64,000 bases of DNA from Sindora glabra (lineage: Eukaryota; Streptophyta; Magnoliopsida; Fabales; Fabaceae). The notes beneath the pieces were generated by a model. That model searched no databases. It was not told where the DNA came from and saw only the letters and a program-made list of their open reading frames with translations. Shown in pieces: positions 1 through 13,224 of this stretch; positions within the stretch are counted from its first letter, which is position 1, and every line of letters starts with the position of its first letter. The stretch spans positions 14,341,701-14,405,700 of the forward strand of contig CM035233.1 of NCBI GenBank assembly GCA_020226215.1. Reading direction: 5' to 3'. A program made the position numbers and the translations under genes.

Positions 1-195
1 TGATGACAAGGCCTTTGTGTCCTTTTGCATGTTTTATTCATAATCCTTTTTCTTTGTTGCACCCTAAGCTATAAATTCTTTTCCATCTTGTGGCTTTTGG
101 TAGCCATTTTCTACTAAATTCCATAAGCCTTATTAAATGAACAATGTTTTCATTTGAATGCTCTAAAAATGATAATCATCTCCTTGAAATATTGG
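1..195 (-). pseudogene. Ty1/copia gag N-terminal fragment (broken, runs off the window)
   Basis: Read on the minus strand in one frame from about position 195 to 1, the translation contains IPIFQGDDYHF, SIQMKTLF, LWNLVENGYQKPQD and MQKDTKAL. These match the start of plant copia gag polyproteins (the DUF4219/UBN2-type region: a 'W-S-I-x-M-K-T-L-F' segment, then 'L-W-x-L-V-E-N-G-Y' and a Lys/Asp-rich 'K-D-x-K-A-L' stretch). At least five in-frame stops interrupt it, so it is not translated as one protein. The primer-binding site and the LTR end lie just upstream on the same strand, which supports the call. The rest of gag-pol would lie outside the window to the left. Confidence 0.72.
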
Positions 196-336
196 AATTT
201 ATGTTTGAGAAAAATTAAAGGAAGAAAAATTAGAAGATGATGTGGAAGTTATAGGAATTTTAGGTAGTTGCTTAGGAAGAATTTAGGTTAAATATGGTAG
301 TTAATTTGAGAAGTGTGGCTTGCTAGATTAGAGTTT

Positions 337-348
337 GCTCTAATACCA
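337..348 (-). other. copia primer-binding site (initiator Met tRNA type)
   Basis: On the minus strand this reads TGGTATTAGAGC, one mismatch from the usual plant copia primer-binding site TGGTATCAGAGC. It sits one base after a sequence ending CTAACA, the usual form of an LTR 3' end, and just upstream of gag-like sequence. Confidence 0.75.
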
Positions 349-349
349 T

Positions 350-680
350 TGTTAGCTTTTAGGAAGTACGAATAATATGCTTGCTGTTTTGGAAGGACGT
401 GGGTTATTTTAGAATAAAGGTTGCTTTTGATTTTCTTAATGGCATAATGGTTGAATATAAGGTAATAGGTAAGCAACGTAGGAGAGAGAAGTAATGGATA
501 AAGGAGAATACTTTTATTGCTTACTTGTTTTTTCTACTTACACTGTGGTACAAAGGAGCCTTTATACAGGCAGTATATAACCGACTATAAACTTCTCAAA
601 TGTTCTGATATTTTACAATGCAGTAACTCCACTATCTAGCATTCATTGACTGACTTTTCAATTTTCTAAAGTTATTTAAT
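350..680 (-). mobile_element. copia 5' LTR (3' end defined, 5' end not located)
   Basis: The minus-strand LTR ends with ...GCTAACA at 350, directly before the primer-binding site. Upstream within it (higher coordinates) are TATATA- and TATAAA-like boxes near 553-577 and AATAAA-like signals near 510, as expected of U3-R-U5. I could not find the 5' TG end, so the upper boundary of 680 is only a guess. The short ORF at 288-476 lies across the LTR and is not a gene. Confidence 0.5.
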
Positions 681-3240
681 TGTTACATCAAATACTAGAG
701 ATATGATTTATTATCTTCATTGGTTATTCAATTTCCTATGCAACTTTAGTGCTTCAATATGTTTTTACATAGACCTTTCTAGATTAATCTTCAACACCAA
801 CCCTATCTACTAGATAAGGCTTGATTATAGTTGTTATTTTTAGTTATTCACTAAAGTCAATTGTTGCAACTATTAAAAGTTTAAAATGATTTGTCCAGAG
901 AACTTTATGCAAGTGGCATTAATCAATTAATTCAATGCAATGAGATTATGATAGTTTTTTCACATATGATTCCATAAAAATAAAGATTTCCTACATACAA
1001 TCTTTATTTTGGTGATAAAGTTTCAAATATAATTACTTCAAACTATCTACTGGTTCTTCAAGAAGGGTTTTAGAAAAAGAAACCTTATTCAAATTAAATA
1101 ACATGATTCATTATCATCGCAATCTTAATTGCAAACAACATTTGAGTAAAGGCTATGATTCTTCTTTGATAGTTTTGTTTACTTAACAATTCAACATGGA
1201 AAACTTCAAAGTGTCTAAAGTTGAAAAAGATTTAAGGTCCAACCCACAGAACAACATGACACAAAGTAAAAATTGAAATAATTAGTTGCAGTAGACTTGG
1301 ATAGCATTAACTGAGAAATGTACCAAATGAATATGATGCATCATTATGTTTGATCATTAATTTGTTATCGTATAACGTATTAGATTTGATTTTAAAAAAA
1401 TAAATTTAATATACAGTAAAATTTGATAGTGTACTGGACTACTATAGTGGTGTACTATAATCTCTCCCAAAAATATAAAACCAAGAAAGGATTATTAGGA
1501 TCAATATCTATTGGTAAATGTAACTTTCTGCTTCCGTTATTGAGATTTAAGACATAGGAATTATTAAAATCTAATTTCTTATAGAAGAAAACACCAGCTT
1601 TTAATTTGAATATTGGTAAGTTCAATAAGGATCTTGATCAACATATGTCCCTTATCACTAGAGATTTTTGAAACATGTGCCAGACTTCCAATGTTCTTTC
1701 CAAATTTCTTATCAAAGTACCAGTGTATTAGTGGTTAAAAAAACTAAGAATGTTTGTGGCATGTGCAAGTTTTACAATATCAAATTTACACTGACTTTAA
1801 GGAATGAATTTAAGTAATCATATATGAATTAGATTTCTTATCATTCTAGAAAGGGATTGAGGCCAAGAAGCATGTATCAGTATTCATGGAATAGTTTAGA
1901 AAATTTTCCTATTAGGAAGAGGCCACTTAACTAAATAACTTTACATTGAAGTAGTAATTTCTATGAATTTATTAACATAGGCCCTACCTAACATATACAC
2001 ACTTCAAATTTTCCAAAACTTAGGGTGGGCAAAGGTCCACTCAATGGCTAACATGCATCTTCCCCTATCAGTATTCTAAAGATTGGCTTATTTTTATAGA
2101 AAATATATTCAATAAAAATAATTATAAATGTCAAAATAGTAAAAAATGATTTAAATGTAAAGAATTTGGTAGAAATTAACTTCTTTTTTGAACTTCTTCT
2201 TTTTTAAAGAACTTATTTTCTTCCATTACCATTCCTCTAAGTATCATATTTTTTAATCACAAATTATAATGACACATGGTACTTCTTCATTTATATACAA
2301 GGAAATGAGATTTTCTTATAGAAATCGTGCAAATAACAAATAAAGCCTTAAAATGTAGCAAAGTTGAATAATATTGGAAATTGAGTTAGAATCTTTATAA
2401 CTATTGCCATATCATATTTGTCTACTACAAAAAACTATTCAATAGATGGAAGTGAGATATTTCTCAAAGGTAGAAGTGTTACAACTTACAAGCTAAACAA
2501 TGTATTTGACTTGTTGTTATAAACGATAATTTTGCATGCATAAACATAAAAAAAAATTTCTTCTAACTTTTACTACGCATTACATAGCTAACACCATCTA
2601 ATGAGATAAGATTTGGTTATTAGTTGTAAGTATAGAGTTCTGAATAGTTAAATAAAAAAAAGGACAACCAAAGCTTAAGAAGTATGATAAAAGTAATTTG
2701 AGATATACGAGAGCTGACCAGTGGTCCAAGTTCTAAAAGGATAATTATTATCCTTTTCCCTCCTAGCTTTATGTCTCAAATGCCTTCTCCAAACCCTACA
2801 TCAATTTGTCAATTTTTACTTTTTTTTTAATAATCATTATTTGGTTTTGTTTTACTTTTCATTGGGAGAAGGGAGGAGGTGGGCTAAGGAATAATTTACT
2901 TCATAAGAGTTTTCAAGGGATGATCAATAATGTTAAATCTAAAAATTTTAACCTAGAACTAATACATTAGTGGCCATGTGAATTTTGGCTGGAGAACCTC
3001 ATATTTAAATGTTGTCAATATAACAATCAAATTTATTATACCCAATATAGTGAAAAATTACCTATAAAAATAGCTAATTTAGAAAGCAAATTTAATGCAG
3101 CTAAGTATTGAAGCTAACAGTTAGTCCTAACCTCACAAATAAACATACCAGTTAAATAATGTTCAAGCCACTTACCAAGGGTAAATTTGTATCCAACTTA
3201 AGTTCTATGCTTCTACTAGATAGTGTTTGCATTTATGCAA
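680..3240. other. AT-rich non-coding stretch, no gene recognised
   Basis: All six frames are densely stopped. I see no recognisable protein motif, RNA gene or terminal repeat. The left part may be more of the copia LTR or its insertion site. Confidence 0.5.
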
Positions 3241-4500
3241 TGCCAAATCCTTTAATCGTTTAACATGCATCACCACCTTCAAATCGTCATAATATTTTTC
3301 ACATCAAGGCACATCATAAAGATGTCTCCTTCATATTGGATCTTCTTTATGAAGTATGTGCTACATTCGCCCTCCAATAGGTAAGGCTCTAGGAAAAAAG
3401 GTGCATCCAAGGGATCATGATATTCATAATAAGCTACAACATTCACATCCGTGTCAAATAAGTTGAAGTCGTCAATTAGCTTGACATAGTTTGACCTAGT
3501 TAGAAACAAGTCTTTATTGACCAATATCTCATTCTCCTTACCTTTGTTGTGAAACCTCAGCTATCCTTATTTGATAGCTTTCTTGATCATTTTCCTAAAG
3601 CAAATGTAGGTATTAATATTATGTCGGACATGCTGTGATACTTACAATACTTCCTGTCTTTTATCTTATCTTTTAATAGAATTTGTTAACTTTCAAACAA
3701 CTTTATCTAATTATCTTTTAAAAATAGGTTAAATATTTGATTGGCATTATTGATGTCGAAAGAATATACTTTTTTACTAATATGATCTATTTTATCTTTT
3801 TTGTTTGCATATTTTAATAAAGAGCACACATAAAGAAGGTTAAATTTAAATTTAACTAAATGAATCTCATTTTCACTCTCTTCATTGGTTTCTTCTTTGA
3901 TATAGGCCACTTTCTCTTTCTTGAAGTGTGTGTGGCGTAACTTCTTATTCTTTTCTTGCTATACCTACCCAATTTGCTAAACTTTTTTGGCCAACTAGAC
4001 CATGTTAATGATATTTTGATTAATTAGCATTTTGCGAATGACATAGTCAAATTTTATCATCATTATCTTCATAATCTCGATCTCAATAACTTGTATAAAG
4101 CATTTGCTTTTCATTTGCCTCCATTGGCTTTTTCTTCACATTGAACAAACTAACTAATCCTATTTTCATCTCCTTTTAGTAAAATTGATTATGGAATAAT
4201 CATTCCATTTGAGCTCATAAATGTACCAAGTTTGGAAGTGATCCTAATTATTAAGAAAAAGTTATCCTTGTTAAGGATAAAAGGAAATGTCTTACCTTTA
4301 AGAACTCATTTGAAGCCAATTCCTTGTATTCAATAATAAATCTAGCAATATGCTCAATAGTTAATTAATTACACTCACCAAAGAAAGTAGTAAATTTTAA
4401 TATCTTGAATCCTTTGGAAAGTTTAAGTTGGTGAATCCATTTCAGAAGAGCTTCTTGGTAGTTTGGGTATATGCTCTAACCTCTTAACTAGTTCAGCAAT
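3240..4500 (-). pseudogene. Ty3/gypsy gag remnant
   Basis: On the minus strand, from about 4500 down, frames carry the order typical of a plant Ty3/gypsy gag. First comes QLKLSKGFKILKFTTFFGE then TIEHIARFI (about 4440-4310), like the 'G-F-K-x-P-x-F-x-x-F' and 'S-x-x-E-H-I-A-R-F' of gag. Next is FLLSLT near 4270, then a retrotransposon-gag-like stretch near 4140-4260. After that comes an acidic linker at 3707-3910, then DRKYCKYHSM (about 3660-3630), corresponding to the 'Y-C-K-Y-H-R' zinc-knuckle start. Its downstream Cys/His partners are not preserved. The 81-residue open frame at 3279-3524 follows. The frames are interrupted by stops and shifts, so this is a relic. No integrase or reverse transcriptase follows to the left. 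Confidence 0.62.
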
Positions 4501-6420
4501 TTTTTGATTAAAACCTATAGATTCTAATCTTGACCTTGGCAACTTTGATTGTAATTGTTCTTGCTACTAATTTGGTATCTCCAGATTTTATTATCGATCA
4601 TGCACTCAATCACCCTTATTGCGCAGTCTACACTATGTCTTTTCTCATTTGTTACCCTCTTTTAGCTATCCTTACCCTTTCAAATTTAGGTTGTTTGAAT
4701 TTGAAATATTTGAAATTTGAAGATCTATTTCAATATGCTCCCTTTCCAAATCTAGTTGTTGTGTCCCATTAGAGACTAAACTGTTATATGATCCTTTTCA
4801 ATATCTAGTTCACTCGTGTTTGGCTAACAACTATTTCTTCAAGTATTGGTCTTAAAATGATTGCAATTTGTTGCAATAACATGTGAACTATATCATGGTT
4901 GCTTTCATCCATTTGTTATCATATGATTGCCAAACTTTAACAGGTTAGGTCTTGGTTACTTTCTTTAGCTTGATCACTTACTTATGTATTCATTTTGTCA
5001 AGGACTTCGGCTATTAAAGGCGACCACTCAATTACTCTTATTAGTAGTCAACATGCTATAAGCTTTTTAAGGGGTAATCTTATAAGCCTCATAATGCTTT
5101 TTTTGCCATTGTTTAACTTATTGTTGTTATTGTTAGGAATGTTTTTATTGCTTTAGCCAACCTCTTATGGTGATTTCAACAACCATTCTTTTGGTTTGTG
5201 ATTTGACTTTGATTCGGTTAATTCCAACTAACATTGCTTTCGTCAATGTCCAACTTTGGATCCAAATTCTTAACATTTTTTTGTCATTCTCCTTCCTTTA
5301 TTAAAAAAATAGGTTATCACAATGAGTACATGAAGCAAAAAAGGTTTGTACTCATAGTTCCTTATAATATAAACTTACCACTCCTCAAGAATATAAATTA
5401 AAAGGTAATTGGGCTAAAGACCTCAATTATGTCCTATCAGTTGTGCCAATTTGTTTTCACTTATTAAAGCAAGATGAATAATTAAAGTAATTCTAACTAT
5501 AATAAGCAAAAATCAAGATTCATGTACACAATATATTGGCGGAGTTATAATACAAATGATCATGCAAAATTGAATTAGAGTGATACAAGATGTATAAAAA
5601 TAGGTAAACAAATAAAAATCACATAAAATTGTATAACAAAAGGAGCAATTCTAAGATGAGACCTAGACTATCATGATGCTAAGCTTTCCTAATTAAGGAT
5701 AAGAGAACTTCAATCAAAGTTGTTTAAGATCTTGTTTTACTTGTGAAAATTGTTAGATGAAATCTTATCACAAGATTGCTCAATAATATAGTAAAGGCAA
5801 CTATGAATGGTTAGAGCTAGTAGAATGCTATGGAAGAAAGACACAGTGTGCATATATCTACTTTGTGTAATTTTTTGTTTTTGGTTGAAAAAAGTCTTGT
5901 GCCCGTATTCCTACTCATATGCTTATAGCTTATGGACCCAAGAGTTTAGAACTCATGTTAACATATTTCTTGATTTCTAAAGGTGGGTGATTACTATTGT
6001 TAGAGCGAGATAGTGGGCTGATCTTACTAGTATTCCATGATTCAAGCGTTGGCTCGCAAAAATAAGGGCAACTACTCATAACCTCTTATTGTCGAGCTCA
6101 AGTAAACACATGCTCTAGTTCATCCATTATCAGCTTATTATTTGATCCCTCCCTTGATTATACTGGGAAAACAACATGAGATATCTTTAGAAACTTAATT
6201 TCCTTCCCTTTTTGGTCAAACAAGGGGAATTTATCAAATTATTAAGATTTTGCAGAAAGTAGGGCATAACAATACCATAAACTTGCCACCATCCAACTAG
6301 TCATAATATTGAAAGTAGATTGGACTTTGGTACTCATTGTACCGGAGGAAAATTTAATCTAGGCCTTTGAAAGACAATGCTCTTATTTAAGGCATTTAAT
6401 ATGTGACCCGTATCATGTTA
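4500..6420 (-). other. likely gypsy 5' leader/LTR region upstream of the gag remnant
   Basis: This is non-coding sequence directly upstream, on the minus strand, of the gypsy gag remnant. It includes TATA-like promoter sequence near 5920-5935 on the minus strand. By position it could be the gag N-terminus (4500-5330) followed by leader and LTR. I could not define LTR ends, a primer-binding site or a target duplication, so the assignment is positional inference. The 80-residue plus-strand ORF at 4530-4772 shows no family motif and is probably a chance frame. Confidence 0.3.
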
Positions 6421-9000
6421 CTGTTGCCTAAAGTAAATGTTTTTCTTTTTATATATAATCGCATGTATAGTAGATAGGGAAATGTAACTTATCCCATTAA
6501 AATTTTGTGGGACAAAAAGGAAAGTAGTTTGCGTCAAACTATTTAGAAAAGCAATTTTTCACCCAAGGTCTCCCCTTAAGTTTTCTTTATATCTTTTCTT
6601 TTCATACATTTCTTAATTTTATTATTTATTACTCAACGCTAATGTTACTAGTAATATTTCTATACAACAACATATTTTATTTTTCATTATGATGATATTT
6701 TGAATAAATTAAAGATTGAATTTAATTAAATTATGTAACTACAACATTAGAACTCTTGCATGGTTTTTTCTTTTTATTTGTTTTATAAGATGTTATCATT
6801 TTCAAGTTCACTCCTAGTTACTTTATAACATATTTTTTCTTCCTATCAACTTTTTTTATTTGTAATTTAGATATTAATATCATTAAGTAAAATAAATATA
6901 ATATAATATTTTTTATTATAAAAATATTTAAAATAAGTTAAAATTTAATTTAATTAAATTGCTTAATTATATAGCTCTTCCATAATTCTCTTCTTTTCAT
7001 TTACCTTATTGCTTCATTACTTAATAACTCACACCTTTTTTCTAGTGTGTCATTGCATATTTTTTATCTTACTTTTATTATTTATAATTCAAACACTAAT
7101 ATCATTAAAAAATATGAATATAACATGATATATTTTCTTTTTATTGTAAATATATTTTAAATAATCAAAGATTTATTTTAATTGAATTACTTAATTACAT
7201 CATTTATTTTTAATTTTTTAGTTGTTATTAATTTAAAGATCACATATTATTTATCTTCTTTTTATTTGTTTAATTGCATGATTCTCCTTTTTTTTCTTTT
7301 TGAATATTCACTACTGTTATTTATAACTTAGACATATATGGCACCATGGAGTGCAAATCCTTATAATTGACTATGATAATATTGGTGAGAATATTATTAT
7401 GACATCCATGGTTAAGCATTTAAGTTTGTTGGAGGATAAATCTAGTTAATAAGTTAATTATTGATTGTCTATGATTAATTATATTATAATGTTCATTCAC
7501 TAAGTCTTAAATTTATCGCTCTGTGTGTTTTACTTTTATAGATTTTTAGAGTAACACTTTGCCACCACCTCAAAGTTAGATCCTTAGGAGTTCATCTGAT
7601 AAGGTTGTGGGCAGTATTTGATATTTAATTGTAGATATATTTAGGCCTTCATCTAAGTAGGGTAACAAGAGATAGTAAGAGAGTAGTTGTATTTTATGAG
7701 GCCAATTGGGTTAGTTTGTCCTTAAAACTCAACAAGTATAATTATGATTAATTCCTTATGGGTGTAGATTCTAATTTACAGGAATGAAAATTTTCACCTT
7801 TTCTCATTATTGTATGTAGATCTTCCAAACTAACAAATATGTTGGCTATTTTTTTTAAGTAATGATATGGTTTAGATTGGTGGAATATAGGAGTTCTATA
7901 TCAATCATGATTAAGTTCGAGTTGTTGTGACATATACTTATCTCACTTGATGGTCATATTGATATTTGAAATTTCAAATTGTACATTATTTATTTTTAAT
8001 ATTCTTATTATTGGACATATATTGTTTATAATATTATTACACATAGATTCTGGCCCATAGCCATTTTTTTTATAATGAAATAATTCATATATTTAATAAT
8101 TATAAAGAACTTAAATATTCTCATGAATTCTATTCTATTCATTATTTAATAACTCAAATGATTTTTCAATTTTAATTTCCAACTAGACAAATTCTATATG
8201 AGTAAATTTATATAATAAATACATATTTTCAATAGCTTATTTCAATTTAAGAATTTTTTACCAAATTTGTAAGCTCAATAATAAAAAACCTATAACCGAC
8301 ATAATTTTTTTTTAATTTTCTTAATTTTTTAAAAAATAGATTGTAATATTAATAAAATATGGCACTTTTTTTCTAAATTCATTAACTTAAAAAGATTATA
8401 AATATAATGACATATTTTCTCATTTTTCTTTTTATGTGGTATGATTTATTTTTAATTTCATTGTCCATCAGATTCTGAATTTATAATTAACAATTCATGA
8501 ATTATATTTTATCGATTTATTTATAATAAAATCAACTTAAGATGGAACTCATAGATTATATCTTATTAATGCAAGAAATAATTTATTTAATACTTATTTT
8601 TGCACAAAAATGTATATATCCACACACTCACACATACATATACATGTATATATGTAGACATACAAGAATTATACATTTAAAATAATTTATCATTTTATAA
8701 TGTTTAATATTCTCTTCTATTTTAATGTCAAAATAATTTTTATTAACCTTTTTATGGATCTTTTCTGTAACGTATATCTTTGTTGATTCAAGTTGATATT
8801 GGGACAAGATACATATTAAGGTCTCATTTTGCATACCATATAGTATAGGATAATATAGGATAAAATGATATATTGTATGACGTTTAGTCTATTACTACAT
8901 ATGATAAATATATGTACAAAGTTATTTTATATTTTGCTAGTTGTCATTTTGTATAAGAATATATAGATTTAAAAAATTATTAATTTAATTAAAATACCCT
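6420..9000. other. AT-rich non-coding stretch
   Basis: This stretch is extremely A+T-rich with only short frames. A less AT-rich patch at about 7330-7960 may be a degraded transposon piece, but no motif could be named. Alternating CA/TA runs lie near 8620-8660. Confidence 0.45.
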
Positions 9001-9019
9001 TAAATATCAAATTCATATA

Positions 9020-9530
9020 TATGAGTGTGTACATATTAATATGTGTGTGTATATATATATATATATATAATAAATTAGTAAAAAAAAATGCAATGGATCA
9101 ATTTGAGAATATAAAATTTAATAAATACCTCATATAAGAAACAATAGTATACAATATATAAAAACATCATAAACATAGTATAATATTATCAAATATTTTT
9201 TTAAAAAAATTAAATCAAAATATAAGTACAAATACAAAAAAATTAATTTAATTTTATAAAAAAAGATATGTGATAAAATAAAAAAGTGTAAAATGTTTCA
9301 CCAGTACACACACAAAAGCTTATATATGAGTGTGTACACATTAATATGTATATATAACAAATTAGAAAAAAAAATGCAATGGATCAATTTAAGAAATAAA
9401 ATTTAATAAATATCTCATATAAAATCTTATTAAAAATAATATACAATATATAAAAATATCATAAACATAGTATAATATTATCAATAATTTTTTTAAAAAA
9501 TATTAAATGAAAACATAAGTACAAATTAAA
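9020..9530 (+). repeat. direct repeat of about 210 bp, two diverged units
   Basis: The unit at about 9020-9235 recurs at about 9325-9530. Shared stretches include GAGTGTGTACA(T/C)ATTAATATG, ATGCAATGGATCAATTT and CATAAACATAGTATAATATT. The first unit contains an expanded (AT)n run at about 9050-9068 that the second lacks. The offset is about 300 bp. The sequence is non-coding. Confidence 0.75.
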
Positions 9531-9539
9531 AAAAGATTT

Positions 9540-11345
9540 GAAATAAATTTTTTAAGTTTAATAATTGAAGATTTATTTTAAGACTATCCTATCGATCTTT
9601 ATCCTTTCTTTTAAAGAGTGGATAGCTTTATACATAACTTGATATAAGAGGAGGCTTTTAGATAAGTTATACAATATATTTAAATCAAACATTTTGTATA
9701 AGTCGTGATTGTGAGAAATTCTTATTTAGTTAGTGGGTGTACATTGCCAACTAAGATAAATGTAAGGAGAGATTATTGAAAAATTAATTATTAAAAAATT
9801 ATTGTATTTATCTCAATTTTTGTTAGTAGTATGTACACAAATTGTGTATCCATTGATTAATTGATTAGCTAAGAGTCTCTCTTGATTGTACAATTTATCA
9901 TGTACTATCAAATTTTATATGATATAACAAATGAGGCCTAACAAACAATTATGAGAGGTAGTTTGATGACTCTATATTTATGAAGTAGAAAAAATTCAAA
10001 CTTTTGTACACTGAATATTTAACATTTTTTATTTATAATGATGAAAGTGATATTATATAATGACACTATATAATATCGTGCTTTGCTGATTTTTCACATT
10101 ATATTTATTTGATATTTACTTGCAAATTCCATCATTGTGTGTGTAATTGATTATTTACTTTTTTTGGCATATTAATGCTAACTAAATTTTGATTAATAAT
10201 TTGAAATACTATTGTCTATTGATAAATTTAAATTGATACAAAATACATGGACTATTAAAATTAAATCTTGCATATATTATTGTGAAGTGTTTATATTTAG
10301 TGTAATTGCTTGTATTTTTATATCATCAAGTATAATTTTTAAAATCAATTTTTATATTTTATAATGACATACATGAATCACACTAAATTTTATTTAATTA
10401 GGAATTGTAAAATGCTTATTTTAATTAGCTTTGTAACAAATAATTTTAAATTAGAATGAATTAAATAACAATATTATATATTAGTATATAAAATATAAAA
10501 ATATCTTTATCCGCGCATTGCCCATGTGACTTAAGCTAATTTATTTATACATATGGATTATCTTGAAACAAGTAATAGGAATGTTGTATATAACAAGTGC
10601 CACGAATGAGACTTCAAGGAGCTTACAAATCAATCATAAATTTTCGACAAAATCTTACTCCCATGTTATACCAAACTATTTTATGTTTTTTTGCTCACAA
10701 ATTTCATTATGAGACTAGCAAAATGGAAAAGATTAACATTAGAGCACATACTTTATTGTTGTTCATAGTATTGAGCTAAATGTTATGATTTATATGTTGT
10801 AATTGTGAATATTTAGTGTTTCTATATAAGTTATTATTTGCAACTTTTTTTTTGCCATTAATCATCCTCTTTCAAATCTTAAAGGTTAAATTTTTTAAAA
10901 TAACAAAAAGAAAACATTATTTCTACATTCCTTATTAAATTATTCTAATTCAATTTGTGTTTTAAAGCAAGATGATTGAATAAGCTATTATGATAATTTT
11001 TTAAAGAGGAAAAAATATGAATGAGAGGATAACTTGTGAGAAAAGTATGGGTATTATTCTTCTATGTGTATAACTTTCACGTTTATATGTAGAGGTTAAC
11101 AATCTACACTATTTCATTTGAATGAAAAAAATTATATTATTAATTTAATAATAAAAAATAATAATAAAAATATTATAATTAATTTATTATCAGTACCAAC
11201 TAATTTAATTAATGAATATATTTATTATAAAGATAGAAGAGAATAAGTGAAATTAACATAAATATTTAAATTGATATCATTCTATTAAAATTATTTAAAT
11301 AACTCTTATTATTTTATTACTATTAAATTAATAATATGAATCATG
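9540..11345. other. AT-rich non-coding stretch
   Basis: No gene is supported. The 60-residue frame at 10597-10779 has no recognisable domain and no gene context. A poly-purine/AT gradient leads into the microsatellite that follows. Confidence 0.5.
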
Positions 11346-11348
11346 TTT

Positions 11349-11368
11349 TATATATATATATGTGTGTG

Positions 11369-11421
<53 letters not shown>
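11349..11421. repeat. (AT)n / (GT)n microsatellite
   Basis: A TATATA run is interrupted by TGTGTGTGTAA and followed by about 50 bp of uninterrupted AT dinucleotides. Confidence 0.95.
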
Positions 11422-11425
<4 letters not shown>

Positions 11426-11899
11426 TAAAAATATTTTAAACAAGAAAGAAATTTATTTTAGAAAGTATTAGTTGAATTATGTAATTATATATTCTATTTT
11501 TAAAAAAAATGAAATTGAAAGTTAAATTTTTTCAGTATTTTATATATAAGTTTCCAAGTATTGTATTTCAAATTAAATATATATTAGTTGAAATTTTAAT
11601 CTTTGTTTCTAGTGTTTTCATCTACTCTATCAAATGTTTTTCTATTTTTTTACTCCATTTAATTAATTTATCTTGATTTAATTTCACTTTTAATTAGTAT
11701 TAGCAGTTTAATGTTTTTCAGTAAATTGAAAAAAATAGGATAGTTGATTGATTCCAGATAATTCTAACGAAACGAAGGTCCCTGACTTTTATAAATGGCC
11801 TCTCAATGGCTCTATGTTTATTTGATTTTTCTTTTCCCTTTCTAAATGCAATGCAATCTGTTGCAATGATGTGTTTTCAATTTCACTACAGAGAAAAAA

Positions 11900-12000
11900 A
11901 AAAGTAATAATAATAAGAGTCGGAGAAGGGAACGAGAAGAGAAGAAGACTGGCCGGACAAGGGGCTCAGCCACCGCCGCCAGTAAAAGGGCGGGAAGGGA
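11900..12000. other. isolated GC-rich, purine-rich patch
   Basis: Within very AT-rich surroundings, this 100-bp patch has a GAGAAGAGAAGAAGA-like purine tract followed by GGCCGG, CCACCGCCGCCAG and GGGCGGG. No long open frame runs through it. It may be a leftover first exon or LTR leader, but that is not provable here. Confidence 0.4.
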
Positions 12001-12044
12001 AAAAAAATAATAATAATGGATAGATGAAGGGAAAAAAAATCGAA

Positions 12045-12470
12045 AATTTTACAAAATTTAATAAAAAATATTATATATATTAAAAATAAGATCTGAAATT
12101 AAATTAAAATTTTTTATGTCTATTAAATTAAATTTTAAAAATTTATTTTATTATCTTTAAACTGCGTATTATGTAATAATTAAATAAATTAATATATAAC
12201 TTATTAACCTGTAAAATTTTCGAAAATATAAATCTGTTGAGTATATGTTGTTTTGAAATTCCTTGGCACAATTATTTCTCTTACATGCTTTAAAAAAAAA
12301 CGATACACATGTAAATTTAATAAAAAATATTATATATTAAAAATAATATCTGAAATTAAATTAATTTTTTTATATTTATTAAATTAAATTTTATAAATTT
12401 ATTCTATGACTTTGTTTTATGTAACAAATAAATTAATATATAATTTACTAACATAATCAATAAGTTATAA
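12045..12470 (+). repeat. direct repeat of about 160 bp, two units
   Basis: The unit at about 12050-12210 recurs at about 12308-12460, offset near 258 bp. Both contain AATTTAATAAAAAATATTAT, a 'TCTGAAATTAAATTAA' stretch and AAATAAATTAATATATAA. The sequence is non-coding. Confidence 0.7.
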
Positions 12471-12589
12471 ATTAATATATAGAAATGTTTTGCACACTAG
12501 TTTATTAGAGAAAATAACTTTTGACTTAATAAATTACTTTAAATAACTTATAACATAATAGCTTTTTTATTATTTTTCAAGTTTATTCT

Positions 12590-13080
12590 TTTTCTTTTTA
12601 TTATTTTAAAACTAATGCCCTTAATAATTAATTATACTCCTATTTTAAATAATAAATAAATAAATAAATATTCAATAAGTAAGTAAATAAATATATAATA
12701 TCATATATTTAATATACGTAATTAAACAAAAAATAAGTAAGTAAATATGTCATGTCATAGATTATAATTAATTAAATTTTTTATAAGTAGATTCTTAGCC
12801 TAAGCCCTAGATAAAGAAAAATAAGTAAGTAAATAATTAAATGTATAATGTCATAAGTTATAATTAATTCAATTTTAGTTAATTATACCCTTATTTTAAA
12901 GTATAAAAATATATACATAAATAAATATGTAATATCATAAAATATAATTAATTATAATTTTAAATAATTATATTTCTATTATTAATATAATATTAAATAA
13001 AAATTATGCAAGTAAATAAATATGTAAGGTCATACAATATAATTAATTATATTTTTATTTTTATCATCTTGATTATGCTA
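12590..13080 (+). repeat. irregular tandem array of AT-rich units (AAGTAAGTAAATA type)
   Basis: Several imperfect units repeat the pattern 'AAGTAAGTAAATAAATATGTAA..TCATA..TATAATTAATT' at roughly 60-100 bp spacing (near 12655, 12730, 12818, 12920 and 13010). It is probably a decayed satellite-like or slippage-derived array and is non-coding. Confidence 0.6.
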
Positions 13081-13224
13081 ATATTATTTGATCTTTAAAT
13101 AAATATGAATTAATTTAATTTGTATATTTATTTATATTAACAAATCTTTTTATATCATTTTACATTATTAATTAATTTAATAACTAATTTTACAAAATAT
13201 ATTTTACACAATTAGCTAACAGTT

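Noticed and set aside
12590..13080. CRISPR-like spaced repeats
   Set aside because: The units are imperfect, AT-only and directly abutting, with no constant repeat and unique spacer pattern, and the genome is eukaryotic.
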